Source: DATHTS01 sp041940425
GTDB lineage: Bacteria > Acidobacteriota > Blastocatellia > Pyrinomonadales > Pyrinomonadaceae
NCBI GenBank assembly: GCA_041940425.1
Contig: JBGTSF010000013.1
Coordinates: 1 to 64,000 of the forward strand
Direction: 5' to 3'
Length of the DNA: 64,000 bases
The translations under genes and the position numbers were made by a program. Within the stretch, counting starts at the first letter, position 1; each line of letters opens with the position of its first letter. The notes below the pieces were generated by a model. It saw only the letters and a list, made by a program, of their open reading frames with translations, made no database searches and was not told where the DNA came from. This document shows positions 26,178 through 34,794 of the stretch, one piece after another.

Positions 26178-26708
26178 ATGATTAATAAGAATTTATTGAA
26201 ATTTGTAATATTTGCAGTTTGTATTTTAGGCTTTACTTTTACCGCTGACGCGCAGAGAAAGCGTTCGACCAGAACGACAAAGCCGAAGGTCGTTACCGAA
26301 TCAACCATCGGCAAAACCGACCTCAAAGACGGCGCGGAAAAGGTTTCGATCCAGATCAAAAACACGACGAAATTTTTATATCTGTTAGGCAGTGTCGCCA
26401 ACGGCATCGAACAGATTGATAAAGACGCGCGCGCCGGAAAAGTTTCACGCGATATTCAGGCAAAAAACGAGCAGTTCAAAAAAGACGTGATGCAAAGCAT
26501 CCGAAACTTACGCGCCGGAATGATCGCGCTCGAAGTTGATTTCAGAACAAAACCGCAACTCCAAAAATACTTAATTAATATTCAAGGAATCTCCGACATG
26601 AGCGGACGCGCCGAAGACATGGCAAACGGCGGCGAATTCGTAGAATCGGGCAAGATGCTTTTATTGGTGGTTGAGAAATTGTCGGATACTTTGGCAGCTT
26701 TACCTTAA
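26178..26708 (+). CDS. Exported protein of unknown function
   Basis: 176 residues from the ATG at 26178. It has a signal peptide (KFVIFAVCILGFTFTADAQ) followed by a basic patch (RKRSTRTTKPK) and a helical region. No recognised family; the helical content suggests a periplasmic structural or accessory protein. It diverges from lipB and converges with the phosphomannomutase gene, sharing a palindromic terminator. Confidence 0.6.
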   Translation: MINKNLLKFVIFAVCILGFTFTADAQRKRSTRTTKPKVVTESTIGKTDLKDGAEKVSIQIKNTTKFLYLLGSVANGIEQIDKDARAGKVSRDIQAKNEQFKKDVMQSIRNLRAGMIALEVDFRTKPQLQKYLINIQGISDMSGRAEDMANGGEFVESGKMLLLVVEKLSDTLAALP

Positions 26709-26728
26709 ATATCTTTTTTGTAAGCAAT

Positions 26729-26768
26729 GAGAATCGTGTCAAAGAATTAATTCTTTGACACGATTCTC
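26729..26768. terminator. 40-nt perfect palindrome, bidirectional terminator
   Basis: Positions 26729-26748 are exactly complementary to 26749-26768 with no loop. It lies between convergent genes, and on the minus strand half of the stem is the last nine codons of the phosphomannomutase gene (ENRVKELIL, then TGA at 26741-26739). It would form a strong hairpin in both transcripts. T-rich sequence flanks the stem only on one side (26711-26720), which would favour termination of the leftward transcript. Confidence 0.75.
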
Positions 26769-28088
26769 GACCGTTTCGCGGCTTTTCCGTAAATTCTCTT
26801 CCGAATCGGCTTCAAAACGCAAAACCAAAATCGCCTGCGTATTCGAAGCGCGAACCAAGCCCCAGCCGTTTTCAAACAGAATTCTCGCGCCGTCAATCGT
26901 GATGACTTCGTTTGTCTTGGAAAATTCATCGGCGATCCTTTGGACGATCTCGAATTTTTGTTCTTCCGTGCAGTCAACCCGGAGTTCGGGCGTGGAAAAT
27001 GTTTCCGGCAGATCGGCGAGAAGTTCGGATAATTTTTTATCGGTTTTTGAAAGAATTTCCAATACTCTCGCGCCCGCGTAGGTCGCGTCGTCAAAGCCGT
27101 AAAATCTATCGGCAAAGAAAATATGACCGCTCATCTCTCCGGCGAGCGCGGCATTGGTTTCCTTCATTTTCGCTTTGATAAGCGAATGTCCGGCTTTCCA
27201 CATGATCGGATTTCCGCCGTGAGCGGCGATATCGTTATACAGATTTTGCGAGCATTTTACTTCGGCGATGATCGTCGCATTCGGACGCTCTTTCAAGATT
27301 TCGCGCGAAAGCAAAATCATCAATTCGTCACCCCAGATGATGCGTCCGTTTTCGTCAATCAAACCGATGCGGTCGCCGTCGCCGTCGAACGCGATGCCGA
27401 GATCGGCGTTCGTTTCCAAAACTTTTTCGATGCAGTCCTGTAGATTTTCCGTCACGGTCGGATCGGGATGATGATTCGGAAAATTCGAGTCGGGTTCGGT
27501 GAAAAGTTTGACCATTTCGACACCGAGTTTTTCATAAACCGGAACAGCCGTTACGCCGCCCATTCCGTTGCCTCCGTCAATCACGGCTTTTATTTTCCGA
27601 TTGCCGAAATTTATTTTCGAGAGAATATCTTCGATGTAATCGTCTAAAACCTCGATGTTTTCAACTGTTCCCGCGCCCGCCGCAAATTCGCCGGAAAATG
27701 CGATTTCTTTTATTTCCTGAATCTGCGAACCGAACAGCGTCTGTTTGCCGAGACAAATTTTAAAGCCGTTGTGGTCGGGCGGATTGTGCGAGCCGGTGAT
27801 CATCACGCCGCCGTCCACCGATTTTGTGAAAACCGTGTGATACAAAACCGGAGTCGGAACTCTGCCGATGAGAACGGCGTCACAGCCCGAACTGTTAAAA
27901 CCTTCGGTCAAAAGCCGTTCAAAAACAGGCGAACTAACGCGAGCATCAAAGCCGATGGCGATACGCTTCGCGCCGTTTTTATTAAAAAACGTGCCGACGG
28001 CTTTCCCCAGAACGGCGACCGTTTCTTCCGTTAAATCTTGCCCGACAATTCCGCGAATGTCGTATTCTCTAAAAATATTCGGATTCAT
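26739..28088 (-). CDS. manB: Phosphomannomutase/phosphoglucomutase
   Basis: 449 residues with all four alpha-phosphohexomutase motifs: the phosphoserine loop TGSHNPPDHNGFK (S100), the metal loop D235-G-D-G-D-R240, the sugar loop GEMSGH (317-322) and a C-terminal phosphate-binding region (ASNTQAILVLRFEAD). It interconverts hexose 6- and 1-phosphates for polysaccharide and glycan precursors. The length and motifs are of the AlgC/ManB bifunctional type; whether mannose or glucose is preferred cannot be told. Confidence 0.9.
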   Translation of the reverse strand: MNPNIFREYDIRGIVGQDLTEETVAVLGKAVGTFFNKNGAKRIAIGFDARVSSPVFERLLTEGFNSSGCDAVLIGRVPTPVLYHTVFTKSVDGGVMITGSHNPPDHNGFKICLGKQTLFGSQIQEIKEIAFSGEFAAGAGTVENIEVLDDYIEDILSKINFGNRKIKAVIDGGNGMGGVTAVPVYEKLGVEMVKLFTEPDSNFPNHHPDPTVTENLQDCIEKVLETNADLGIAFDGDGDRIGLIDENGRIIWGDELMILLSREILKERPNATIIAEVKCSQNLYNDIAAHGGNPIMWKAGHSLIKAKMKETNAALAGEMSGHIFFADRFYGFDDATYAGARVLEILSKTDKKLSELLADLPETFSTPELRVDCTEEQKFEIVQRIADEFSKTNEVITIDGARILFENGWGLVRASNTQAILVLRFEADSEENLRKSRETVENRVKELIL

Positions 28089-28125
28089 TTGGATTTGATT
28101 TTCGCAAACGAACGGGAAGGACGCA

Positions 28126-28235
28126 ATACGTGATACGTGATACGTGATACGTGAAAGGTTATTTGATTAAATGTAATAATCTGCATTTCATGAACTACGA
28201 ATTACGTATCACGAATTACTTATTACTTATTCACG
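28126..28235. repeat. Heptad repeat locus, TACGTGA type
   Basis: Four perfect tandem copies of TACGTGA occupy 28127-28154. After a 43-nt AT-rich spacer, a degenerate inverted set follows at 28198-28235: CGAATTA, CGTATCA, CGAATTA, CTTATTA, CTTATTC. One arm is perfect and the other diverged, but both keep period 7. It separates the divergent phosphomannomutase and VWA genes. Confidence 0.85.
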
Positions 28236-28323
28236 GCGCATTTTTGATATACTGCCTGTTTAGTTTTGGCAACCGCGCGGTTGCCAGTTTGCATCGAAAA
28301 CAGCGTAATTAATTACAAATCCT

Positions 28324-29274
28324 ATGAAAAATTTACTTCGTTTATCCGGTCTTTTGTTTACTTTGAGTGTTTTTATACTGCCCGCCGCGGCGCAGGTCGA
28401 AGATGTCGTCAAGACGTTCGAGGTGCGTCTGCCCGTAACCGTCAAGGACAAAAAGAAAAATCTCGTTTCGGGGCTGACGAAAAACGATTTTATCGTTTTG
28501 GAAGACGGCGTGCCGCAGGAGATCACGTTTTTTACCGACGAGAAAACCAATCCGCCGGTTTACGTCGGCGTTTTGATGGACACATCGGCTTCGACCAAAG
28601 GCAAGCTGGATTTTTCAAAACGCGCGGCGAAAGATTTTATTTATACCGTAACCCGTTTAAGAAAAGACAAAGCGGCTTTTATGACATTTGACCACGAAGT
28701 CAGTCTGAAACAGGATTTTACGGACAAACTCGACCTCTTAGACCGCGCCGTTGACAAGGTGAAAAAGGTCGGTTCGCAGACCTCGCTCTACGACGCGATC
28801 TGGCAGTTTACGGACGAAAAAATGCGAAGCGCGCCGGGCAGACGGGTGATCGTCATTATCACCGACGGCGACGATACGTTCAGCCGCGCTTCGATCGAGG
28901 ACGCGATCGATCTGGCGCAGAGAACGGAAACGACGATCTTCGGCATTTCGACCAAAGAAGGTTTCTTAGGCGCGGTGCCGGGTGTCGAAGCCGGAACGGT
29001 CAAGGATAAAGGCGACAAGTATCTGACGCGTTTGTGCGAAGAAACGGGCGGCGAAGCGTTTTTTACGGGCGATATGCTCGCGCTCGAACGCGCCTTTACA
29101 AAAATTTCGCAGGAACTTCGCTCGCAGTATATTCTTACCTATCGTCCGGCAAATCAGGAATACGACGGCAAGAAACGCAAAGTCGAGGTGCGATTTAAAG
29201 ACGGCGACAAGAACGATAAATACAAGATTCGCACAAAAGACAGCTATCGCGCGGTCAGAGATACTTTGCAATAG
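28324..29274 (+). CDS. Secreted VWA-domain protein (acidobacterial type) 2
   Basis: 316 residues with a signal peptide (ending LPAAAQ), the family N-terminal segment LPVTVKDKKKNLVSGLTKND, then FIVLEDGVPQEITFF, and a VWA domain with D-T-S-A-S metal site (VLMDTSASTKG) and VIIITDGDDTFS. The C-terminus LRSQYILTYRPANQEYDGKK is characteristic of the VWFA-related family common in Acidobacteria. It is 59 nt upstream of a paralogue (29334) and probably co-transcribed. No Shine-Dalgarno is obvious. Confidence 0.88.
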   Translation: MKNLLRLSGLLFTLSVFILPAAAQVEDVVKTFEVRLPVTVKDKKKNLVSGLTKNDFIVLEDGVPQEITFFTDEKTNPPVYVGVLMDTSASTKGKLDFSKRAAKDFIYTVTRLRKDKAAFMTFDHEVSLKQDFTDKLDLLDRAVDKVKKVGSQTSLYDAIWQFTDEKMRSAPGRRVIVIITDGDDTFSRASIEDAIDLAQRTETTIFGISTKEGFLGAVPGVEAGTVKDKGDKYLTRLCEETGGEAFFTGDMLALERAFTKISQELRSQYILTYRPANQEYDGKKRKVEVRFKDGDKNDKYKIRTKDSYRAVRDTLQ

Positions 29275-29333
29275 AGGATTAAAAAACGATTCGCCTTTTT
29301 CGTTTGTCGTTTTGAGAGGTGGTAAAAGATTTT

Positions 29334-30410
29334 ATGTTTAAGTTCAGAAAACTATTTTTGATTTTGGCGTTCGGCGCGTTTTTCGCCGGAGGTTTGTTTT
29401 TGACGGATTCGAGCGACGCGCAGACGCAGAATCCGCCGGTTCTAAAAGCGCCGCCGCCGCTCGGCACACCGACACCGATCTTTGACGACGAAGAGATCAT
29501 TATTGATACGGAAGCTGTCAATGTTCTCTTTACCGCGCAGGACAAAAACCGGCGGCTTTTGACCAATCTCAAACAGGAAGACATCAAAATTTTTGAAAAC
29601 GGGCAGGAGCAGGAAATCACATATTTTGCAAGGCAGATTGATCTGCCTCTGAGTCTGGCGATTTTGATTGACACGAGCGCGTCGCAGGAACGCACTCTGC
29701 CCGAAGAAAAAGAAGCCGCCAAATCTTTTCTCGATGCGGTCGTTCGTCCGACCAAAGACGAAGTGGCGATTCTTTCCTTTACGGGCGAAACGACGCTCGA
29801 ACAGGGAATGACGAATAATATTTCGCGTCTGAGAAGAGCGGTTGACCGCGTGCAGTTCGTCCCGCCTTCGGGTTACGTCGGCGGCGGCGTTCTGGTCGGC
29901 GGAACTCCGCCGATCTCCGGCAAAAATCAGGTAACGCAAGGCTCGACCGCCATCTGGGACGCAATCTGGGTAACAAGCGAAGAAGTTCTCTCGCCCTCGC
30001 CCGACAAAACGCGCCGCGCGATCGTTCTTTTGACAGACGGCGTTAATACATACGGTTTGAAAAAACTCGAAGAAGCCGTGCAGGCGGCTCTCCGTGCCGA
30101 AGCGGTCATCTACGCCATCGGCATCGGCGATAATTATTACGACGGCGTGGACGAAGGCGCGCTCAGAAAGATCAGTGAACGAACCGGCGGACGCGCATTT
30201 TTCCCGCGTGATGAACGTCAGCTTCGGGACGCTTTCGATCAGATTCAGATCGAGATGCGTTCGCAATATTTAGTTGCATACGAGCCGACCAATCAAGCTC
30301 TCGACGGTTCATACCGGACGATCGAAGTGCAGTTGGCAAATCCCGTTTTGCAAAAAGAAAAGGTCAAATTAACGCACCGTCAGGGTTATTTCGCCAAGAC
30401 GAGAAAATAA
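29334..30410 (+). CDS. Secreted VWA-domain protein (acidobacterial type) 3
   Basis: 358 residues from the ATG at 29334; a GAGAGGTGG purine-rich site lies upstream, and GTG at 29319 is an alternative start. It has a signal peptide, a Pro-rich linker (PPPLGTPTPI), the family segment TNLKQEDIKIFENGQEQEIT and a VWA domain with D-T-S-A-S (AILIDTSASQE) and VLLTDGVNTYG. A Gly-rich insertion (GYVGGGVLVGG) lies within the VWA fold. It ends with LRSQYLVAYEPTNQALDGSY, matching the upstream paralogue. Tandem duplication is likely. Confidence 0.88.
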   Translation: MFKFRKLFLILAFGAFFAGGLFLTDSSDAQTQNPPVLKAPPPLGTPTPIFDDEEIIIDTEAVNVLFTAQDKNRRLLTNLKQEDIKIFENGQEQEITYFARQIDLPLSLAILIDTSASQERTLPEEKEAAKSFLDAVVRPTKDEVAILSFTGETTLEQGMTNNISRLRRAVDRVQFVPPSGYVGGGVLVGGTPPISGKNQVTQGSTAIWDAIWVTSEEVLSPSPDKTRRAIVLLTDGVNTYGLKKLEEAVQAALRAEAVIYAIGIGDNYYDGVDEGALRKISERTGGRAFFPRDERQLRDAFDQIQIEMRSQYLVAYEPTNQALDGSYRTIEVQLANPVLQKEKVKLTHRQGYFAKTRK

Positions 30411-30423
30411 TTTCAGTAGGCAA

Positions 30424-30478
30424 ATGCAGAAGCAGTGGCAGTAAGAAAATAATTTCTATCCTGCCACTGCTTCTGCAT
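30424..30478. repeat. Inverted repeat between the VWA and M28 peptidase genes
   Basis: A perfect 18-bp inverted repeat (30424-30441 with 30461-30478) around a 19-nt spacer joins two convergent genes. It is built of 6-7 nt units such as GCAGAA, GCAGTG, GCAGTA, with a neighbouring AGTAGGC unit at 30416. It starts 13 nt after one stop codon and ends 5 nt before the other. Confidence 0.85.
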
Positions 30479-30483
30479 ACTTT

Positions 30484-32532
30484 TCAACGCTTTGCCGGAA
30501 TGATTTTCAGTGTCAACTTTTCATTGCCGCGCATGACGACTATCTCATATTCCTCGCCCGGTTTCATTTCGCCGAGAACATAGACGTAATCGGAAATATT
30601 TTTGATGTCGCGTCCGGCGAGTTTAACGATCTTGTCTCCGGCTTTGACACCGGCTTTGGCGGCAGGCGAACCGTCGCGTACGCCGTCGAGCAGTAAGCCG
30701 GTGTTATCGCCGTCGGCGTAACCCGGAACTGTTCCGAGCGAAACATTAAACCCGCGCCGACCTTCGCCCATTCCCGAACTCTGGGCGACCGTATAAGTCG
30801 GGCGTTTCGGATTTCGGTCAATTGATCTGACGATCTCGCCGACAAATTCGGTGATTTTTGTCAGACCTTGATAATTGATCTTGTCGAATGTGTCCGTCGG
30901 TTTGTGATAATCCGTGTGCGTTCCCGTAAAGAAAAAGAGAACGGGAATTTGTTTTAAGTAAAACGAAGAATGATCCGACGGACCTAAGCCGTCTTCGTTC
31001 AATTGTAAATTAAAATTGCTGGTTGTAGAATTGTCCGATTTTTCATGAAGCGAATTTACAACCGGCATTTTACCTGTTTCTTGCGCTGTTCTAACCGCAT
31101 CAACCATTTTGCCTTTGGGAACAGTTCCGTAAAGATGAACACGGTTATCTTTGATTTCGACTTGAATTGCCGTCAGAGAAATTTTCCTCAAATCATTTTG
31201 AATATTTTGTCTTAAATTTAAATTTTCTTCACCGATTGTCGAAACTCTTTCTTCGCTTTTCGGAGTTTGTTTTTCAAATAAATTTCGCCACTCGCCCGCC
31301 GTGCCGATTCCACCGACCGTCAATTTATTTTCATTGAGCCGTCCGACCATATCCATATTGATCATCGCAACGGTTTTATCGAGCGGGAAAACCGGATTGT
31401 TGACATAAAATTTCGAGCCTAGCAGACCTTCTTCTTCGCCGCCGAACGCCATAAAGATCAGCGTTCGTTTATTGTCTTTTTCCTTCGCAAATTGGCGGGC
31501 GAGTTCGAGCATCGCCGACACGCCCGAAGCGTTGTCGTCCGCGCCGTGATGAACCTCGGTCGAATTGGCGGCAAGACTCGAACGACCGCCGCGACCAAGA
31601 TGATCGTAATGCGCGCCGATAACGATGGCTTCGGTTTTCAAAACCGCATCTCTGCCTTCGAGAATGCCGATGACGTTGTAGCCTTCGGCTTGTTTTTTGA
31701 CGAGATTGATGTTTAACGCCGCGTTAGATTTCGGCAAATTGGCAAAACGAACCTGCGCGTAATTCGGAATTTGCGTGAGCCATTTTTCGGTTTCGGCTAA
31801 TTCTTTTTCGTCCTTTGCGCCCGCCAGATTCGCGCCGGTTTTTCTTGAAATAATGACGACCGGAATCGAAGTTTCACCGAGCGTCTGATCGAAAGAGAGT
31901 TGCGCGAATCGGTCGTTTTTTAGATCGCTGTCATTTGAAATTACAAACAGCGCGCGCGCGCCTTTTTCCTGCGCGATCTTCGCTTTGGCGTGAATGTTGA
32001 AACGCGCATAGGGCGAACGCGGGCTGCCGTCGCCCGGAGTTCCGGCAAAAACGGCGACCGTTTTATTTCTGACATCCAGATTCGCGTAATCATCGTAACC
32101 GAATTCGTTCGCCGTGATGCCGAATCCGGCAAAAACTATTTCGGAATTTGTTAAATTGACATTCGGCGAAAAGCCGTAAGGCATCCAGTCGGTTTTTAGA
32201 GTTAGACTTTTGTTGTTGATCGAAAAAGCATTTCCTTCGCCCGTTTCAACGCCCGCGATGTATGGAAAAGTTTGCAGATAGCTTTTGACGGTTTTGCCTT
32301 TTTCGTCTATCCGGTTAAATCCCGTTTTCAACTTATATCTGGCAAACAGATTGGCGACATAACCGGCGGCACTCGTCGCGCCGCGCTCGCCCGTTTTGCG
32401 TCCTTCAAGCTCGTCGGACGCGAGATACGAAACGTGCGTCCGCAAATTTTTCTCGACTTCGGACGGCTTCTGCGCCGAAACGCTGACGATGAGTGAAAGT
32501 AAAAATAGAAAACTTAAAAATTGCTTTTTCAT
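30484..32532 (-). CDS. M28 aminopeptidase with PA, BON-like insert and PDZ domain
   Basis: 682 residues from the ATG at 32532. A signal peptide precedes an M28 Zn-peptidase: GAHYDHLGRGG (His ligand), GADDNASG (bridging Asp), GGEEEGLLGS (catalytic Glu pair), NMDMVG (Asp) and HTDYHKPTDT (last His). A PA-type lid is inserted before the catalytic part. About residues 437-497 (LRKISLTAIQVEIKDNRVHL...) resemble a BON domain inserted between catalytic motifs. A C-terminal PDZ domain follows (LGTVPGYADGDNTGLLLDGV). It should trim peptides in the periplasm or outside the cell. Confidence 0.88.
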   Translation of the reverse strand: MKKQFLSFLFLLSLIVSVSAQKPSEVEKNLRTHVSYLASDELEGRKTGERGATSAAGYVANLFARYKLKTGFNRIDEKGKTVKSYLQTFPYIAGVETGEGNAFSINNKSLTLKTDWMPYGFSPNVNLTNSEIVFAGFGITANEFGYDDYANLDVRNKTVAVFAGTPGDGSPRSPYARFNIHAKAKIAQEKGARALFVISNDSDLKNDRFAQLSFDQTLGETSIPVVIISRKTGANLAGAKDEKELAETEKWLTQIPNYAQVRFANLPKSNAALNINLVKKQAEGYNVIGILEGRDAVLKTEAIVIGAHYDHLGRGGRSSLAANSTEVHHGADDNASGVSAMLELARQFAKEKDNKRTLIFMAFGGEEEGLLGSKFYVNNPVFPLDKTVAMINMDMVGRLNENKLTVGGIGTAGEWRNLFEKQTPKSEERVSTIGEENLNLRQNIQNDLRKISLTAIQVEIKDNRVHLYGTVPKGKMVDAVRTAQETGKMPVVNSLHEKSDNSTTSNFNLQLNEDGLGPSDHSSFYLKQIPVLFFFTGTHTDYHKPTDTFDKINYQGLTKITEFVGEIVRSIDRNPKRPTYTVAQSSGMGEGRRGFNVSLGTVPGYADGDNTGLLLDGVRDGSPAAKAGVKAGDKIVKLAGRDIKNISDYVYVLGEMKPGEEYEIVVMRGNEKLTLKIIPAKR

Positions 32533-32541
32533 AAAATTATA

Positions 32542-32614
32542 AGCCACGAACAAACACGAAATTACACGAAAAACAAAGAAATAATTTCGTGAAGTTTCGT
32601 GTTAATTCGTGGCT
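32542..32614. repeat. Inverted repeat with 10-nt period
   Basis: Arms 32542-32571 and 32585-32614 pair at about 25 of 30 positions. ACGAA recurs every 10 nt on the left and TTCGTG every 10 nt on the right. The locus lies just upstream of the M28 peptidase start and 10 nt downstream from the PD40 gene stop. Same layout as the heptad loci but with a different period. Confidence 0.8.
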
Positions 32615-32624
32615 GAAAAAAAAA

Positions 32625-33668
32625 TTACTCAACCCAATCGGCGATAAAAACATTCGTGTCGCCTTGTTTCGCGGCGTTTCTGTTCGATGCGAAAACGAGT
32701 TTTTTGCCGTCCGGCGAAAACATCGGGAAACCGTCAAAAGTTTCGTTGTAGGTAACTCGTTCGAGTCCCGTGCCGTCCACGTTTATCAGAGCGAGATCGA
32801 AATTTCGTTTGCGTGGATCGTCCGCAAAATAGTTCGTGCAGAAAATTATCTTTTTACCGTCGGGCGTGAAAAACGGCGCGAAACTCGCCGCGCCTAGATT
32901 CGTAACTTTGCGTTTTCCGCTCCCGTCGGCGTTCATCACCCAGATTTCGAAATTATTCGGTTCGATCAGATCTTCGGCGAGACGCTGTTTGTAGCGTGCG
33001 ATCTCGGCTTCGGTTTTCGGATGATACGAACGATAGACGATCTGTTTGCCGTCGGGCGAGAAAAACGCGCCGCCGTCATAGCCGAGTTCGTCCGTTAAGC
33101 GTTTGACGTTTTTGCCGTTGATGTCCATTACATACAGGTCGAGATCGCCGTCGCGCGTCGAGGTGAAAATTATTTTTTTGCCGTCGGGCGAAACGGTCGC
33201 TTCCGCGTCGTAACCGGCGGTTTTGGTCAATTGTTTGATCTTCGTGCCGTCGGCATTTGCCGTGAAAATATCGTATGTCGGGTAGATCGCCCAGACGTAG
33301 CCTTTCGAATAATCGGGATTCGGCGGGCATTCGCGTCCGCCCTTGTGCGTCGAGCCGTAGAGAATTTTTTTGCCGCCCGCGAAAAAATACGAACAGGTCG
33401 TCCGACCTTCACCGTTCGAGACCATTTTCAAATCCGAACCGTCGGTATTCATCGTGAAAATCTGGTCGCATTTCAGATCGTCGCGTTTCGATTGAAAGAT
33501 AAGTTTTTTGCCGTCCGGCGAAAAATACGCTTCGGCATTTTCGCCGCCGAAGGTTAGCTGTTTGATGTTTTTGAGATGCTTTTCGCCTTCGACGCTCAAA
33601 TTTTCGGTTTGCGCGAAAGCGGAAAAGGTAAATGTAAAAAGTAAAAATAAAAAAGCTGAAAATTTCAT
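32625..33668 (-). CDS. Secreted TolB-like PD40 beta-propeller protein
   Basis: 347 residues with a signal peptide (ending AFAQ) and about six PD40/WD40-like blades, each with an SPDGKKLIF-type strand (for example FSPDGKQIVYRS and FTPDGKKIIFCT) and an MNADGSG-type turn. This resembles the propeller of TolB without its N-terminal domain. A role in binding proteins or peptides in the periplasm is inferred. It lies upstream of the M28 peptidase gene in the same orientation, so the two may be co-transcribed. Confidence 0.8.
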   Translation of the reverse strand: MKFSAFLFLLFTFTFSAFAQTENLSVEGEKHLKNIKQLTFGGENAEAYFSPDGKKLIFQSKRDDLKCDQIFTMNTDGSDLKMVSNGEGRTTCSYFFAGGKKILYGSTHKGGRECPPNPDYSKGYVWAIYPTYDIFTANADGTKIKQLTKTAGYDAEATVSPDGKKIIFTSTRDGDLDLYVMDINGKNVKRLTDELGYDGGAFFSPDGKQIVYRSYHPKTEAEIARYKQRLAEDLIEPNNFEIWVMNADGSGKRKVTNLGAASFAPFFTPDGKKIIFCTNYFADDPRKRNFDLALINVDGTGLERVTYNETFDGFPMFSPDGKKLVFASNRNAAKQGDTNVFIADWVE

Positions 33669-33832
33669 AATTTTTCGATGTTTATTGGTTTTAATGATAA
33701 TAACATTATCCGGGCTTAATTGAATAATCGCATAGAATTAGAAAATTTTATAGAACTGATTAAATGCTTGAATCAGCATTTACAAGGCTTTCGTAAAATT
33801 CAAAAATGATAAAATAAATTTTTGGATGCTGA

Positions 33833-33867
33833 TTTTTGAAAAATTATTTGTTCAAATTTTTCAAAAA
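33833..33867. repeat. AT-rich hairpin upstream of the ferritin-like gene
   Basis: TTTTTGAAAAATT (33833-33845) and AATTTTTCAAAAA (33855-33867) form a perfect 13-bp stem with a 9-nt loop in the promoter region of the gene at 33930. It could be an operator or part of a terminator; nothing further supports either. Confidence 0.5.
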
Positions 33868-33929
33868 TGCTAAAAAACTGTTATATTAAGCGCATCCGAA
33901 TTCACCCTTGGAGCGTATAACTTTAACGT

Positions 33930-34772
33930 ATGACATTTGAAACTAATGAGGAAGTCCTTGATTGGTATGAAGGTCAGGAACGCGCTTTGACCGACGAATT
34001 TATCGGTGAAATCCCTTGGCGCGAAGTGAAGGATCATCCGCTCGATGAGCGGCTCGTTCCCGTGCTTTTGTATATGCGCGACATCGAGATTCTGACCGAT
34101 ATGTATCACGAGGAACTCAAACGCACGCCGACGGGAAAAGATTCGGTCATCAGCAAATTTATGGAACGCTGGGGCGTGGAAGAGATCACGCACGGCGAAC
34201 TCATCAACCGCTTTCTGAATGAAGCCGGATTTGAAACGCCCGGCAAATGGAAAGAACAGATCAGCCTCGATGTTTCGCGCTCATACAATTTTTATACGCG
34301 CATTTTGACGGCTCTGACCAACTGCGTCGGCAAAAGTTTTACGGCGACGCACATGGCTTACGGCGCGATCAACGAACTCTGCGCCGCGCAAGCCTACCGC
34401 CGTCTAATCGAGGTCGCCGATCATCCGGTTCTAACTCATATCTTAAAAGGGATCATCCGCGAAGAAGCCGTCCACACACAGTTTTATTACAGCGTCGCGC
34501 GTCTGGAACTAAAAAAATCGAATTACGCGCAAAACATCGCGCGGTTTATCATCAAAAATTTCTGGCAGCCGGTCGGCAGCGGCGCGCGTCCCGACGAAAG
34601 CCGGAATTACGCGATTGCGATGCTTTTCGGAAGCGACGAGGGCGTTGAATGGATCGAGCGAACCGTCACCGGGCGCGTCCAGAAACTTCCCGGACTTGAG
34701 GGAATTACAAAAGTAACCGACCGCATCGCCGAGATCGGGCAAACAACACCATTAGAGTTTCAGCAAGTTTGA
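33930..34772 (+). CDS. Ferritin-like diiron protein, acyl-ACP-desaturase-related
   Basis: 280 residues, all helical, with two EExxH iron-binding motifs: E84-E85-I-T-H88 and E178-E179-A-V-H182, and a further Glu (E149) on the intervening helix. This matches the four-helix diiron fold of acyl-ACP desaturases and related oxygenases. It could desaturate or hydroxylate an acyl or polyketide-type substrate, or handle peroxide. It stands alone, with no electron donor next to it; the small ferredoxin at 2084 is too distant to link. Confidence 0.75.
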   Translation: MTFETNEEVLDWYEGQERALTDEFIGEIPWREVKDHPLDERLVPVLLYMRDIEILTDMYHEELKRTPTGKDSVISKFMERWGVEEITHGELINRFLNEAGFETPGKWKEQISLDVSRSYNFYTRILTALTNCVGKSFTATHMAYGAINELCAAQAYRRLIEVADHPVLTHILKGIIREEAVHTQFYYSVARLELKKSNYAQNIARFIIKNFWQPVGSGARPDESRNYAIAMLFGSDEGVEWIERTVTGRVQKLPGLEGITKVTDRIAEIGQTTPLEFQQV

Positions 34773-34794
34773 AAAAAGCAATGCTGTAAAAGCG

